A program made the translations under genes and the position numbers. Below are positions 25,501 through 37,032 of a stretch of DNA of 64,000 bases, piece after piece; position 1 is the first letter of the stretch, and every line of letters begins with the position of its first letter. The notes beneath the pieces were generated by a model. It had not been told where the DNA came from, did not search any database, and saw nothing but the letters and a program-made list of their open reading frames with translations. The stretch covers positions 1,752,501-1,816,500 of the forward strand of contig JACCIC010000098.1 in the NCBI GenBank assembly GCA_018907035.1, written 5' to 3'. This DNA comes from Sycobia sp. Sy_11 (taxonomy: Eukaryota > Arthropoda > Insecta > Hymenoptera > Epichrysomallidae).

Positions 25501-26500
25501 ATTCTGATTGAAGGAACCATACTATCACCTCTAGCCATCAGTGCGATGCCTTAATAAAGCTATTCTTTCGTGTACCATGGATTAAAGCTTTCCAGATATT
25601 TTGATATAGATATTACTACATTATCATTCGCACATCCTCTTTCTTCTTCTCTTCTACTGGTGGCTGTCATCTACTGGCCGATATTTATGGTAATCCAGTT
25701 AAACTCTCTGCCTGTGCTATCTTTCACGCAACTGGTTTTAGATACTTGTACTGTATATTGAGAATGACGATCTGAACCTTCGATTTAATTTTATGACTTC
25801 TACATTATTTGCTTATTATTGATCTTTGGCCAAATGTTTCTCTTTACTGCATATAAATCATATCGCTAACTTCTTGACTAAGTTTTTCCAGATATAAGCG
25901 TTTAGGCTTTTTCTTGTTGCGTTATCTTGTGACACCTTAAGCATTGATTTTCTCGTTTGATCAATCATAACACTAGATCATCACGTATCACAGTGTCATC
26001 TCAAATCTCCACAGTTTTGATGGTAGCATGATCTAGGCCTATTGACCAAGTTATTGCTAGAACTACTTTCTCCTATAACATCGCTTAATCTATTTCCCAG
26101 AAAGTGAATATTTACTAATGAGATAACTTTTGCAAGCTCTTTCAATGTCCATGCAAAGCACTGCTACAAGTTTTAGCATTAGAGTATTTGGCGTACTTGA
26201 AGCTCTTATAGCAATTCTACAACTCGTGTATGTATTATTCTTGCGACTCTTTTGCAGAGGTCCAATAAAACGCAATCAGCTTTCAATTGCTTTTGAATAT
26301 CGACATAGGTGATATTATCAATTATTTGGATTTATAAATCGACAGCCTGCTCGGTTCGTTTAACTGTATGGATCTCTTTTCGTTGGATGAACCATACTTC
26401 CTTAGTTTCACCTCTTAAGCCCGACGGTCTAGACATTAAATTTCCTTTCTATTTTTTATACTCTGCTAGCCTTTTCATTTTTAGCATAATTATGCGAGAG
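25500..26500 (-). mobile_element. Possible decayed non-LTR retrotransposon
   Basis: A minus-strand frame at 26090-26275 resembles the segment after reverse transcriptase in R1-like elements, where a tract like YRTxSTxAL precedes an ER motif; here I read RASSTPNTLMLKL then DIERA. Neighbouring frames are full of stops. Recognition is weak and based on pattern only. Confidence 0.25.
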
Positions 26501-26737
26501 TTGGGTGTTTGGTGATACGTTGGTTTTTTTTCAATCCATGATCTTTTAATGAAATGTGTAGTGTTGGATCGATGTCAATAATGCTTGAAATTCTATTCAA
26601 TCTTCGAACAAAAATAACGCGTATAATTGTTATAAAAATTAATATAATTGCCATACAATAATATTCCATAATTACAGATTTTAGCATAAAATCTAATAAT
26701 CGCTGATACACAAGCAACCAAAGAGAGCGAAAAAATT

Positions 26738-27325
26738 ATGGGCATGACGCGCGAGGAATTCGAGTCCGCGGTGACCGCCTGCGGCTATCAGCGACCTACT
26801 TGCGCCGAAATTTACCGGCACCTGGCCGCGGAGACGGCGAGCTTCTCGCGCGACGAGCTGGCCATGTTCCTGGCCCAGCTGATCCACGAGAGCGGCGGCT
26901 TCCAGTACCGGGAGGAGCTGGCCTTCGTATCTCGTCCGAATCACGGCGCCTACGTCGACGACGTGGGTCTGCCCGGCAAGGATTATCACGGCCGTGGCTT
27001 CATCCAGCTGACCTGGGGAGCGAATTACCGGGAGGCGAGCGAGGCCCTCGGCATGGGCGATCGGCTGCTGATTAATCCGGAGCTCGTGGCCGAGGACACG
27101 AGGATCGCCGTGCTAGTGAGCGTCTGGTACTGGACGGCTCGGGTCAGGCCCGAGATCGTCGGCAAGGAGAAACAGTTCGGCGCCACGACCAGGGCGATTA
27201 ACGGGGCAATCGAGTGCGCCGGTGGATTCAATCAGCGGGCTTTCAGTAGATATCAGAATTATTTGAAAATCGCCGATGTTATGGGTATCAAAGACAAAGC
27301 GAGCGAGTGCGGATGTTACAATTGA
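26738..27325 (+). CDS. GH19 chitinase, copy 4 (intronless, catalytic residues intact)
   Basis: A single exon of 195 residues. The frame is closed by a stop 15 codons above the ATG at 26738, so no upstream coding exon joins unless through a very short one; a second ATG at 26744 is also possible. There is no signal peptide, so the product is predicted intracellular. The domain begins at once: MTREEF, SRDELAMFLAQ (37-47), HESGGF with catalytic acid E51, the second acidic pair E59/E60, YHGRGFIQLTW (83-93), SVWYW (128-132), TRAING (151-156) and CYN at the end. Length and layout match loopless GH19 enzymes of the moss and microsporidian type (from memory). The sequence at the intron site of copies 1-3 is continuous here. 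It lacks the CxxGNxC pair of the secreted copies. GC content is high, but so are the native LRRC58 exons, so composition does not prove transfer. Confidence 0.9.
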   Translation: MGMTREEFESAVTACGYQRPTCAEIYRHLAAETASFSRDELAMFLAQLIHESGGFQYREELAFVSRPNHGAYVDDVGLPGKDYHGRGFIQLTWGANYREASEALGMGDRLLINPELVAEDTRIAVLVSVWYWTARVRPEIVGKEKQFGATTRAINGAIECAGGFNQRAFSRYQNYLKIADVMGIKDKASECGCYN

Positions 27326-27598
27326 TAATTTGTACCTACTTAAAGTTGTAAGAAGTCCAGTGCTGTTGTAGATTGACATTGAAAATCATTTCAATTAAAT
27401 ATTATAAAATAATTCATTTTCAGATAGTTTTTATGCGTAAATCCTTTACTATCATATTATTCTACATTATTTTCTGCTGAAAGAATCTAAATAAAGTCCA
27501 GTAGAATCCATAATTCACTTTTGATATTTTCAATAATTACATTGGATTGCTTATTATTTAAAATACTTTAATTGTGCTTATGTTGACTGTATTTAGAT

Positions 27599-27954
27599 AA
27601 ATTAATAAATATTTCTATTGGCCTTACAGTCCAATTAAATAAAATTAAAATTAATAAATAATAATATCAATATATATTTATATTAATAGTAATACATATC
27701 AATATATAATTAATTGAAAATTCTAATGACAGCCAGACTGTCCTTATTTAAAATCACCAAATAAAAATATATTTTATTTCAGATTAGTCTATGTAGGTGA
27801 TTTTAAACCAGGACAGTCTGACTGTCATTAGAATTTTCAATTAATTATGTATTGATATGTATTAGTATTGATATAAATATACATTGATATTATTATGTTT
27901 TAGTTTTAATTTATTTAATTTGACTGTAAGACCAATAGAAATATGTATTAATTT
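27599..27954. mobile_element. Palindromic MITE-like element, copy A
   Basis: Two arms of about 165 bases are nearly perfect inverted copies around a spacer of about 38 bases. Ends read AATATTTCTATTGGCCTTAC on the left and its inverse on the right; the inner part carries GACAGCCAGACTGTCC, a small palindrome. No coding capacity. Related pieces lie at 28291-28627, 55881-55996 and 61760-61985. Confidence 0.75.
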
Positions 27955-28290
27955 TGCTTATTATTTGTTTTACAACATCAAAATTATACAAATCTACATT
28001 ATCTCAAATAAGCTCAGCTTTCTTTATAATTATTTAAAACTAATTACAGCTTATTGATAACTCATAGACCTATCTATACACGTATGTTATAGTGCATTAT
28101 AATTAAAATCTGAATAAAATAAATTTTTAATAAATAATTTTTAATAAATTAAAATAAATTTCATAAGAATAAATTTTGAGAAAGTTGAACAAGTAAGGAA
28201 TCTATTCGGATCTATATTTGTATTGTATACAGTGTATAATAAATTGTATTTAAAACAATTGAATTGTATTTTTGTCGACTGCCCATATAC

Positions 28291-28627
28291 AAATTAATAA
28301 ATATTTTTTTTATTATACGTTGGACAAGTCTTCAATTAGGTAAGGGTGTTGGGGACAGTCAGACTGCACTTTACTAACAAAGAATTTTTTCAGCTAATAT
28401 TTTATTTTCAGATTAGTCTACGGGGGTGAATGTAAACAAGGACAGTCTGACTGTCCTTATAATTTTAATTTAATTTTTACTTTAATTTTTATTTTTAATT
28501 TTTATTTTATTTTAATTTTTTTTTCTTTTTTTTCTTTTTTATTTTTATTTTTTATTTTTATTTTTATTTTATTTTTAGATTGAATTGATTGGACTGTAAA
28601 ACCAATAAAAAAATATTTATTAATTTA
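28291..28627. mobile_element. Palindromic MITE-like element, copy B (diverged)
   Basis: Begins AAATTAATAAATATT and ends with its inverse after GGACTGTAAAACCAATA. The inner palindrome AAGGACAGTCTGACTGTCC and the block TTTTCAGATTAGTCTA are shared with copy A. One arm has been replaced by a T-rich stretch. Confidence 0.65.
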
Positions 28628-28722
28628 AGTTGTATTTAGATATAATTATATTATCTAATCGTAGAAAATGGATTATAATAAAACAGAAATAAATGAATAA
28701 ATAAATTATAATAAATAAATAA

Positions 28723-29128
28723 ATTTCCTCTGGCCTGCATACCTTTCCATTCATTTTATTATGTCCAGATATTCATTTTTAAACGTGCATTTTATACTTT
28801 CAGTCAACTTTCTGTTTTCTTTCCATTCACCTTTACTTTTCCATTCTATATGGAGATTCGCACTGTTCTTATTTTGTACAATATTAATATATTGTACAAA
28901 ACAAGAATTATAAGAATGTAAAAAATAAGATTTATATTTTCAGTCAAGTTTCTGTTTTCTTTCCATTTACCTTTCTATTTTATATGGAGATTCGGACTTT
29001 TCTTATTTTGTACAATATATTAATATTGAATAGTACGAAAAGTTGACTGAAAGTATAAAATGCAACTTGAAAAATTAATATCTATAAATAACAAAATGAA
29101 AAGGAAAGGTATGCAGGTCAGAGGGAAT
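28723..29128. mobile_element. TIR element with inner direct repeats
   Basis: Terminal inverted repeats of about 27 bases (CTGGCCTGCATACCTTTCC on the left; inverse with one change on the right). Inside, a segment of about 85 bases with TTTCTGTTTTCTTTCCAT and TATATGGAGATTCG occurs twice in direct order (about 28795-28880 and 28938-29020), and the left copy's start is inverted near 29040. No transposase frame; non-autonomous. Confidence 0.6.
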
Positions 29129-29666
29129 TGAAACTTACGATAGAATTATGCTCGAATTCAATAAATTAAGCAAATGCACATATTTATGGACTTGGATGGA
29201 ACATACATGACTATTTGGAGAAAAAAAATTAAGTTATGAATATGGTGTTACGGAACAAAAATAGTTAAGAATAAACGAATCAAGAAAGATATTCGGTCGA
29301 GAAATAAGAATTCGGTCAAGTGCGTAGCGAAATTTCAACTTAGTTTTTCTCCGAGTCCATAGGATAAACGGCAAGATGGAAAATCTTCGTTGCCACTATA
29401 TTAACGCGAAAAGCTTTAGGCAAATAGGATGGTGAATATAAAAACGGTTTAACCTGCGAAGAATCAGAGACAGAGGGAAACAGGAATGGGAAGAAAATAC
29501 CGGTGCCCCGTCAATAGAATGACAAGGTATAAGCAAAGAGAGGTTGATAAAAATGTAAAAAATTTCAATATTGAACAAAAAAATTTTATGTTTCTCGTTT
29601 CATTTATTCGTTTTGTAAAACGTACATGTCGAATCAGTATGTCTGCAGAGTGCGCAATTCGACATT

Positions 29667-29745
<79 letters not shown>

Positions 29746-29902
29746 GTTTTCAAAACATTGCAAAACACCGAACGAATCAAATTCATTGTACATTCTCATA
29801 CGCAGTTATTCGACAATTTATCAGCGCGTATACTGCGCCCCCTAATATGTGCAGATCAGTATAACGCGAGAGCCTCGTCATTTCGAGAGCGGCGAAAATT
29901 TC
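29129..29902. other. 3' flank of the protease homologue
   Basis: Contains the CA/TA microsatellite. The 3' UTR of the minus-strand protease homologue should begin below 29903; no clear polyadenylation signal was chosen. Confidence 0.4.
29673..29741. repeat. (CA)n(TA)n microsatellite
   Basis: A CA run of about 24 bases is followed directly by a TA run of about 45 bases. Confidence 0.95.
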
Positions 29903-32900
29903 TTAAGCCGCCGCCGCGACCATCGTATTCATCTGTATCCGATTCCGATAAACGAGGGTGCCAGACAGCGGATTTCCATCGACGATCGAATTTACGAAAG
30001 GCGCGAAGGCGGATACGTTGGTGTACACGGTGCCGTAGATACTGTCGTCGCAATCCTCGCGCACTTGCGTCGCCACCCCGACGATCTTATTGCCAATGAC
30101 CAAGGGACTGCCGGCCCCGTTCTGAAAAGATAATATAATATAAATTTATGTGTATATGTATATATTATGTATATGTGTGCAATCAATAACGTGAAATGTG
30201 GGATCGAATCGACCATCCGCTTGCAGAATAATTCATATCGAAAGACATGAGTCGTTAAATTTACACAACCCAAATGACACGTGTTAGGTAAATCGATCAT
30301 CCTTCACATACAGCGTTATTATTCGCCCCTTTTTTGGTTGTTTTTTGTATTTCTCCAAAGGTAATGTACACATGTACCCCATGAAAATCGCGAAGGCGAC
30401 ACTTTCATTTCTGGCCAAGCATTTCTTATTATAATTTCATAGGCATTATATGTTTTCATACTAAAAAATAATAATAAAAAACCACTCGGAAGATATTAGT
30501 TCTGACATTTAATATGATAGATTTGTAACCCAAATTAAATAAAAAATGACCCATAAAAATCCTTCAAAATTTACAAAAACGCCGAAGAATTTTCAGTGCA
30601 ATGAAGATGATTTCCATGTACCCGAACGTATTCCAGCATAATCCGTTTTACATGGAACGGTATCACATTTCATAAAATCGTGGATGAGAATAGCGATTCC
30701 ATATATTTTCAGGCAGTCTATCTACATGTAAAACTTTCGTTACAGATTTCTGACCTGCACTAGTCTTTTGAGGAATCAAATAGAATATGTTGCTTTTTAC
30801 AGAATATGTTACTTTTCTCAGATTGACAGTCAAATATTCGGTTTCCAAATCGGTGTAATTATAAAAATTGTTGAGTTTACAAGTTTCTCAACCTAGGTAT
30901 GATTTGAAGATTCAAAAAGTTATTCCAAAAATAGACTAATTATTGCACATTTGACAAATCTGGTAAATGTTCTTAACATTAATATTATTAAATAATAATG
31001 TAATACAAATACTTAATTTGCTTCCTTCAGATATTCTTTATCGTGGATTTTTATGGATTTAATTTGATTGGTGTACTATAAAATTATCATGAAAACTTAG
31101 ATCAATTGTCTACTTTAGGCAAAAAAGTTTACTTTAACATGAAAAAGTAATGGATTCTGCTATTATCTAATTAAGATATTATATTGATGAGAGTTGTCGT
31201 TACAATTAATACTTTGTAATAAATCGATGCATAAATACAAAATGCAAGAAACTAAATTTAACGGAAATCTTTAAGCATATTGAAATATTATCTTACATTT
31301 TCAATTGGGGAATGCGTATTAAGTAAGTTACGGCGTCGGTTCAAAAGTATCTCGAATTTTGTATTTAATTATAAAATTATTTATTTATTCAAGAATATCT
31401 GTTTTTTTTCTTTTTAAACTAATCTTAATCCGATATTATATTAATTTGTCGAAACTTTTTTCCAATCCACAAATCACTTGAACAAATCATTATTTGTGAT
31501 CTTCTTCAGCTTCTAATTGGATACCATGTTTACCTTCTTAATCGTGCCGTATCTACGGTCCTCTTCATTTTCAGAAACAATAGAAAGTCTATATACTTAT
31601 GATATACCACGCCCATACGCAATTGAAGAAAAGTGAAAGGAAAGTATTCGTCCCGCAAGTTCTATTGGGCTAATTGAACATTTGTTTCTAAATCATAATA
31701 ATAAATCTATAATCCTTGTCAATATTGATTTGTTGCTGGTTTTGATCCAAGTTGAGCAATTTTGATACGACTTTCGAGGCATCCTCTTTCATGGCGAAAT
31801 TGTTGATGAAAAACAAATCCATGTGTTTCAATTGTTGATGAAAACCAATCCATGTGTTTCACTTCTCAGCAATTTATCTAACGATTTTCTTCACTTCATC
31901 AATTTGTTCGACCGCCATTGAAGTGTCGCGATCCTCTTCGTCGTTCATATCCTCTCTCTCGGAGAATATTTTATGGCACCGATAATTGTCATTCGAAAAG
32001 TATCCATCCAATTTAATTTGTTTTCCCCGCCAAATTCGAAACAGATTCTTTGTTCTGTTTTTGGGAGCAGGCAAAGGCCAAAGGCGAGGCGGCAAAACAC
32101 GTTCATGCAAAATAGCTAACACGAATTAACTGAATCACCCAACTGGTCAGTATAAATCAGGGGTACGAGTACCATCAGGTACCGCACATAATACCAATAA
32201 ATAAAAAATCCAATATACGTGCCGGCTGAAAATCGAAAATTCGCGATACTTTTTGTAAAGACCTCGTAACTTCGAGATTCATGAAATGAGTGAAATTCAA
32301 TTTATTCTTTGTTTCCAAATATAATTAAATTTACCGTAAAATTTTAGTTTGTCATAAAAGAACATTATCAACCGAGCGTCTTCAAAAATATAAAGAGTAA
32401 AATAAAAATAAGTACTGGCTCTTGTATTTTTAAATTACTTCTTATCTAGTATCTTGTTTATGAAACTTTTTATGTATTTTGGATATGTTTTTAAACGCAT
32501 ATAAAGATATATCAAATGTTATTCACGAACTGGTTAATCAATTATTTAATTTACGAACAGAAATATGACTTTCAAGAAACCCACTCATTGAGGAAATATA
32601 GTTGAACAAAAGTTTCAAAAGCCAGAATGATAAAGTTGAATACATAAATTTATATATAATTACCTTACAAATGTTCCACGAGTGTCCCACTTGACCCGGC
32701 AATATTAAGCCACACAGTTGCTTGTTGTCATCGATATCCCCGTATCTGGCGCGGCAAAGCGAATTATCAACAACCAGAACGTCGAGCCTCTTCAGCAAAT
32801 CGTTCGTGCCTCTCATTACTCTTTGCCACTGTCCTACTAGGACGTCAGTCATGGTGACCACCCATTTGTAACCATAGCCGGACAATATGCCCTGGTCTTT

Positions 32901-34677
32901 CAAAAACGACTCGCCTCGATTGGGTACATCGAGGGAATTTAAATGTCTACTATATGCTATACCCAAATTTTCCGTTAACTGTAAAAAAAATGATCCTGTA
33001 ATCGTTTTATATTCGAGCATAGGTATAAAAGATTACGTCTGACTGACAAAAATTATGTTTTAGAACCTTCTATTATCTTGAACGTATAGTTCTTACAGCA
33101 GACGATAGTGTATATATATATATATAATATATATCCTCCGAAGGAGAAAAAGATATGTCTAATGAAATTAAGTCCGAAGTGATTTATAAAGTCGAACGTT
33201 TGAAAAACAGTTTTGAAGAAAAAAATCAAACTAATCGTTCAAGACTAAATTTTGAAAACAATATTGCTAGCATTACTATCATATATAAGACTTGTTACAC
33301 AAATCATGATTTTTCATTGTAGCCCTAATGGGAAACAATTTTGTATTCAATAGTTGATAGAATTTGCCAGACTTCGCCAAAAGTATAAAATACGCATTCT
33401 ACGGTCAAATTTGAACAAAGTCTAGGAACTTATAGAATTACAATACACAGCATACAAGAAATGCTAAAGTATTAGTGATTATTGGTAAATTTCAGCAACG
33501 CCCAACAACTTTTAAACAAATCTGAAAAGTTACAGCAGTATCTGCGGTAACTTTTAACAAAGTCTAATGGCAATTTCCATAACTTGCTAATTGTTATACC
33601 ATAAGTTATATGCGACTGGTAAATACATGACTAGTATGAAATTTTACTAAAAGTTACTAAAAGTTCCTATAAATCGCTTATCTTTCGCAGCTTTTACACA
33701 TTTAGCAAAATCAGGCAAACTTTGGTAATTGTTTCACAACATGAATTATTGTGACTAGGAAGTTTATTTAATAGATTTTTTCATGCGCACGTTTCATATA
33801 GAGAAAATTATGCCATAAAAGTAGAAATCTAATAAACATATATTTATCAATGATTGTAGTTCAATAAATTATGAAACTTCTTTTGTGAATCAGATCAGTT
33901 GTGACCAGGTGCGCCCTTGCAGTCGTTGATTTTCATTTCTTACATGTACAAAAGGATATTTATCTATATTTATAAAAAAAAAAATGGTAATTGATCATAA
34001 ACGAAAACTAACAATTATTAATAAAAAAAAAATCATCGATTGCCGCGATATAACTATAATACAAATCGACTAAGAACCTCGGCCAGCGCGATATTGTTCA
34101 AGAAATAATTCCCATCGCCTGTGAGATAAATCAAGTCCACCGCTATCCTAATGCCGCCAGGCAGCCGCCAATTCAGCTTGTCGGCGACGATCCAGAAGCT
34201 GTAATCGATCAGCTGGCCGTCGTCGTCCACGAAGCACTCGGCCGCCGTCAGGATCAGACTTTCCGTGACGATGCCGCCGCTGCAGATCAGGAAGCTGGCG
34301 TCGGAGCCGTTTCGTTTCCCGACTATGGCGACCTGGTGCGCGGGCCTGTACGGCGCCGCATTGGAGCCGGGGCGGGCGTTCGTCGTGCCGACGACTGGAA
34401 TTAGAGATATGCGTGTATATATGTGTATATACCATACATATTCGAGCTAGATGTTTTCGGCATTCTTTGTTCATCTATACTTCGGTCGGCCGAATGTACT
34501 CTCTATACATTGCAATGAAGCGTATCATTCATGCCCGGTGATATACATTTCGTCCACGATCGACTTTTAGTTCAATAATTGGTTGAGACTCGTGTGTGTA
34601 ATTTTTATTTCAAGAACTGTTTTCCGTGGCGGCGAAACCGCTTTTATATTGAAGAGAAAAAAATTTTTCTCTCATTA

Positions 34678-34733
<56 letters not shown>

Positions 34734-35167
34734 TGTAGATAACGAAGTGATCAAATTAAAGTAAAATACTTTGTACATATTTAAATAAATTTAAAATGTA
34801 TTTAAAAAGTTAGACTTTAATGGTATTAATTTCTTCTTTGTGATTATCCATAAGATAATTTCATTTTAGATTTTAATGTTGCTATATCGAACGGCAAATA
34901 TGTTATTTTTTTAAGATCATGGTTAACATTATGGCACTCGTACAAATTTGTTAATTATTGTTAAATATTGTATTATTATGTGTTTACTCAATTACTCGAA
35001 ATGAAATTTTCACATTTATAAAACAAGATTAAAAAATAAAAATTTATCTTCCGCTTTTATATATAAATTAATATTTTATTTCAAAAACATAAATAAAGCT
35101 TACCATGATTGTCCGCATAAGTGGCAAAAAGCATAAGTACAAAGGCAGTAAAATTGAGGCAAATCAT
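29903..35167 (-). CDS. Secreted chymotrypsin-fold serine protease homologue (pseudoprotease)
   Basis: Four minus-strand exons: 35104-35167, 34078-34394, 32664-32978, 29903-30121; phases 1, 0, 0 agree and give 304 residues. Residues 1-18 form a signal peptide, followed almost at once by VVGTTNA, the usual start of the mature S1 domain; there is no clip domain or long propeptide. The core ICSGGIVTE and LTAAEC (71-75) match the family, but His57 is Glu (E74), Asp102 is Asn (N122 in NNIAL) and the GDSGGPL motif reads NGAGSPL, so Ser195 is Ala (A235). Cysteines 59/75, and those in SLC, LCG, ICK and EDC, are retained, so the fold should hold. All three catalytic residues are lost, so it cannot act as a protease. 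Insect homologues of this kind act in melanisation cascades or occur in venoms; which applies here is unknown. The donor after exon 2 (GTTCTT) is weak. Confidence 0.85.
31330..32125 (-). mobile_element. Mariner (Tc1/mariner) transposon remnant
   Basis: On the minus strand, 31874-32122 reads like the linker after the mariner DNA-binding domain (FSEREDMNDEEDRDTS, then EVKKIVR). Further on, a second frame gives SKLLNLDQNQQQ, matching the family's KLLNxDQKQ, and a third near 31500-31590 gives RRYGTIKKV and VDWKK, matching the C-terminus. Stops and frameshifts separate these, and most of the catalytic region is missing. It lies in the last intron of the protease homologue and in the same orientation. 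A 32-base tandem duplication sits at about 31797-31861. Confidence 0.65.
34680..34731. repeat. (TA)n microsatellite
   Basis: About 26 uninterrupted TA units in the first intron of the protease homologue. Confidence 0.95.
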
Positions 35168-36263
35168 TTTGTCCGCTGCTTGGCGCGTCAACTGCTATAT
35201 TGAGCTTGAAAAAAAATAATGAGAATCAGGCAGTATCATTTTCCACACACATTGAGCATTTTGAAAAATTCTATAAGATTAATTCTTATATTGTCATTCA
35301 CGAGCCATGCGAACAAGTCAATTTATATTCCGAAAGCTGGTTAATTCAAATATAAGTGATACGAAATTTAATATAGCATATAAGCGTCTGATAGCCGTGT
35401 TTGATATATTAAATAAATATTATTTACTTTTTAAAAAGACTATTTTTTTAAGAGATAAAAGATGTCATTATCTTTTAATAATAATTAGTCCGTGTGATAA
35501 TATTTCAAAGAATAATATATATATAATTAGAATAAAAATTATATTATTTGTAAAGCGTAAAGAAATGATAAAAAACAATTGTATGTTTTACAACGAACTA
35601 TTATTACATAAGGGGCCGATAGCGAAGTTACTTTTTACCGATCGAGCAAAAAATATACTTCTTTCATAAATATAAATATTATATTTGGAAGTCATCACGC
35701 CCTTTGTTAACGTCTACTATACATTTCTATGAAGTTTCAAAGATTCGTTCAAACTTGTTAGAATGAATACATTTTTAAAAAAGATTCACACTTTCATAGT
35801 GCTAGACGAATCTACTTGAACCTTTTATAATGACGCTTATCTGATATTCGAAATTTTCGAAAAGCTTCTATTCATTTATTTCACATTCAAGCCAGCGTGA
35901 AAAGTTTTAAGGCTCTTCCGCTTGAGTAGTTATACGAAACGGTTTTTTTTTTACAGTGAGTACACTAAGTTGTTTACAGTAAATTCTGTCCTAAAACTAA
36001 ACGCTCACCGTTCTGGTATTAGAGACAAACTATTACATCAATATTACAATGTTTATAATTTTTTAATTAAAACTATTTGCATTGTATAATTAGTCATGAG
36101 ACCGTAATGTGCTTAGACGTGTAATAAATCATGAATTCGCGTTTCATAATGTCAATATATAATGTTGACTTTAATTACGTAAACGTCTACTATATATTTT
36201 GGATCTGAAACTTAAAAAGTTCGTAATATTGATGAAAATTAGGGTTTTGTTTCAATAACAAAA

Positions 36264-36322
<59 letters not shown>

Positions 36323-36925
36323 CAAAATATTGTCCATTGCTAGCTTCCCCGTTCGTCCACAATCCAGGCCAGTTCTAAATTTCATCCTAAAAAAAAGGAT
36401 TTTGTCGTCTTTTAATACTAGAAACGAATCAAATAACTTTTTGATGACTTGACGTTGAAGTGACGCGTAAGTACTCCAGATGTTAGAGTGTGTTAAGTGT
36501 TTTGCGCATCTCAAAAGATCTGTATGTAGAAAACCAAAAGCGTTCAGTTCAGAAAAAAAAGTTCGAGGATGAAGAATTGGAGCCGTATCTCGATGGAGAT
36601 TTGTATCAAAATCATGAGGAACTCACTTCATTTTTTATTTTTATATTTTTTATATATATGCCAAAGTAAAATTTAGATCACCTGTTCTATGACTGAGAAT
36701 TATTAGAACGAGAGGCAAAACATTTATTATTATAAATTTTTGCTTTAAATTAATATGTAAATTTTTTAATTTCTGAAAATTGTCATAAAATTTTATATAT
36801 TTTACTTAATTAATGTTAGCCAATTTCTTACAAATATTTTTCATTTCTATTAATTTAAGTTAACGTATTAACATACAGACATATTTTTTTGTATCAAAAA
36901 TAAGTAACTTTTTAAATAACATTAA
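35168..36925. other. Intergenic, between protease homologue and PRORP
   Basis: AT-rich, with a (TA)n tract at 36267-36320. An open frame of 120 codons at 35307-35669 has very AT-biased codons and no recognised motif, so I do not call it a gene. The protease promoter should lie near 35170-35300. Confidence 0.5.
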
Positions 36926-36931
36926 TTTATT
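36926..36931 (-). terminator. Polyadenylation signal of PRORP
   Basis: AATAAA on the minus strand about 100 bases after the PRORP stop codon. Confidence 0.45.
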
Positions 36932-37032
36932 CACAGCTTATTATTAACAATATAAAATAATATTCTTAATATACAAAAAATTGTAAAAGTCACAAGACAG
37001 TCTTTGCAATAAAAAAACTTATGTACATTATC

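Noticed and set aside
26738..27325. High GC of GH19 copy 4 as proof of foreign origin
   Set aside because: LRRC58 exons and protease exon 2 are as GC-rich, so composition reflects exons of this genome.
15589..27325. Microbial contamination as source of the GH19 genes
   Set aside because: Three copies have introns with proper splice sites, and insect-type transposon debris lies between and around the copies.
35307..35669. A 120-codon open frame
   Set aside because: Extreme AT codon bias, no motif and no plausible splice partners; likely chance.
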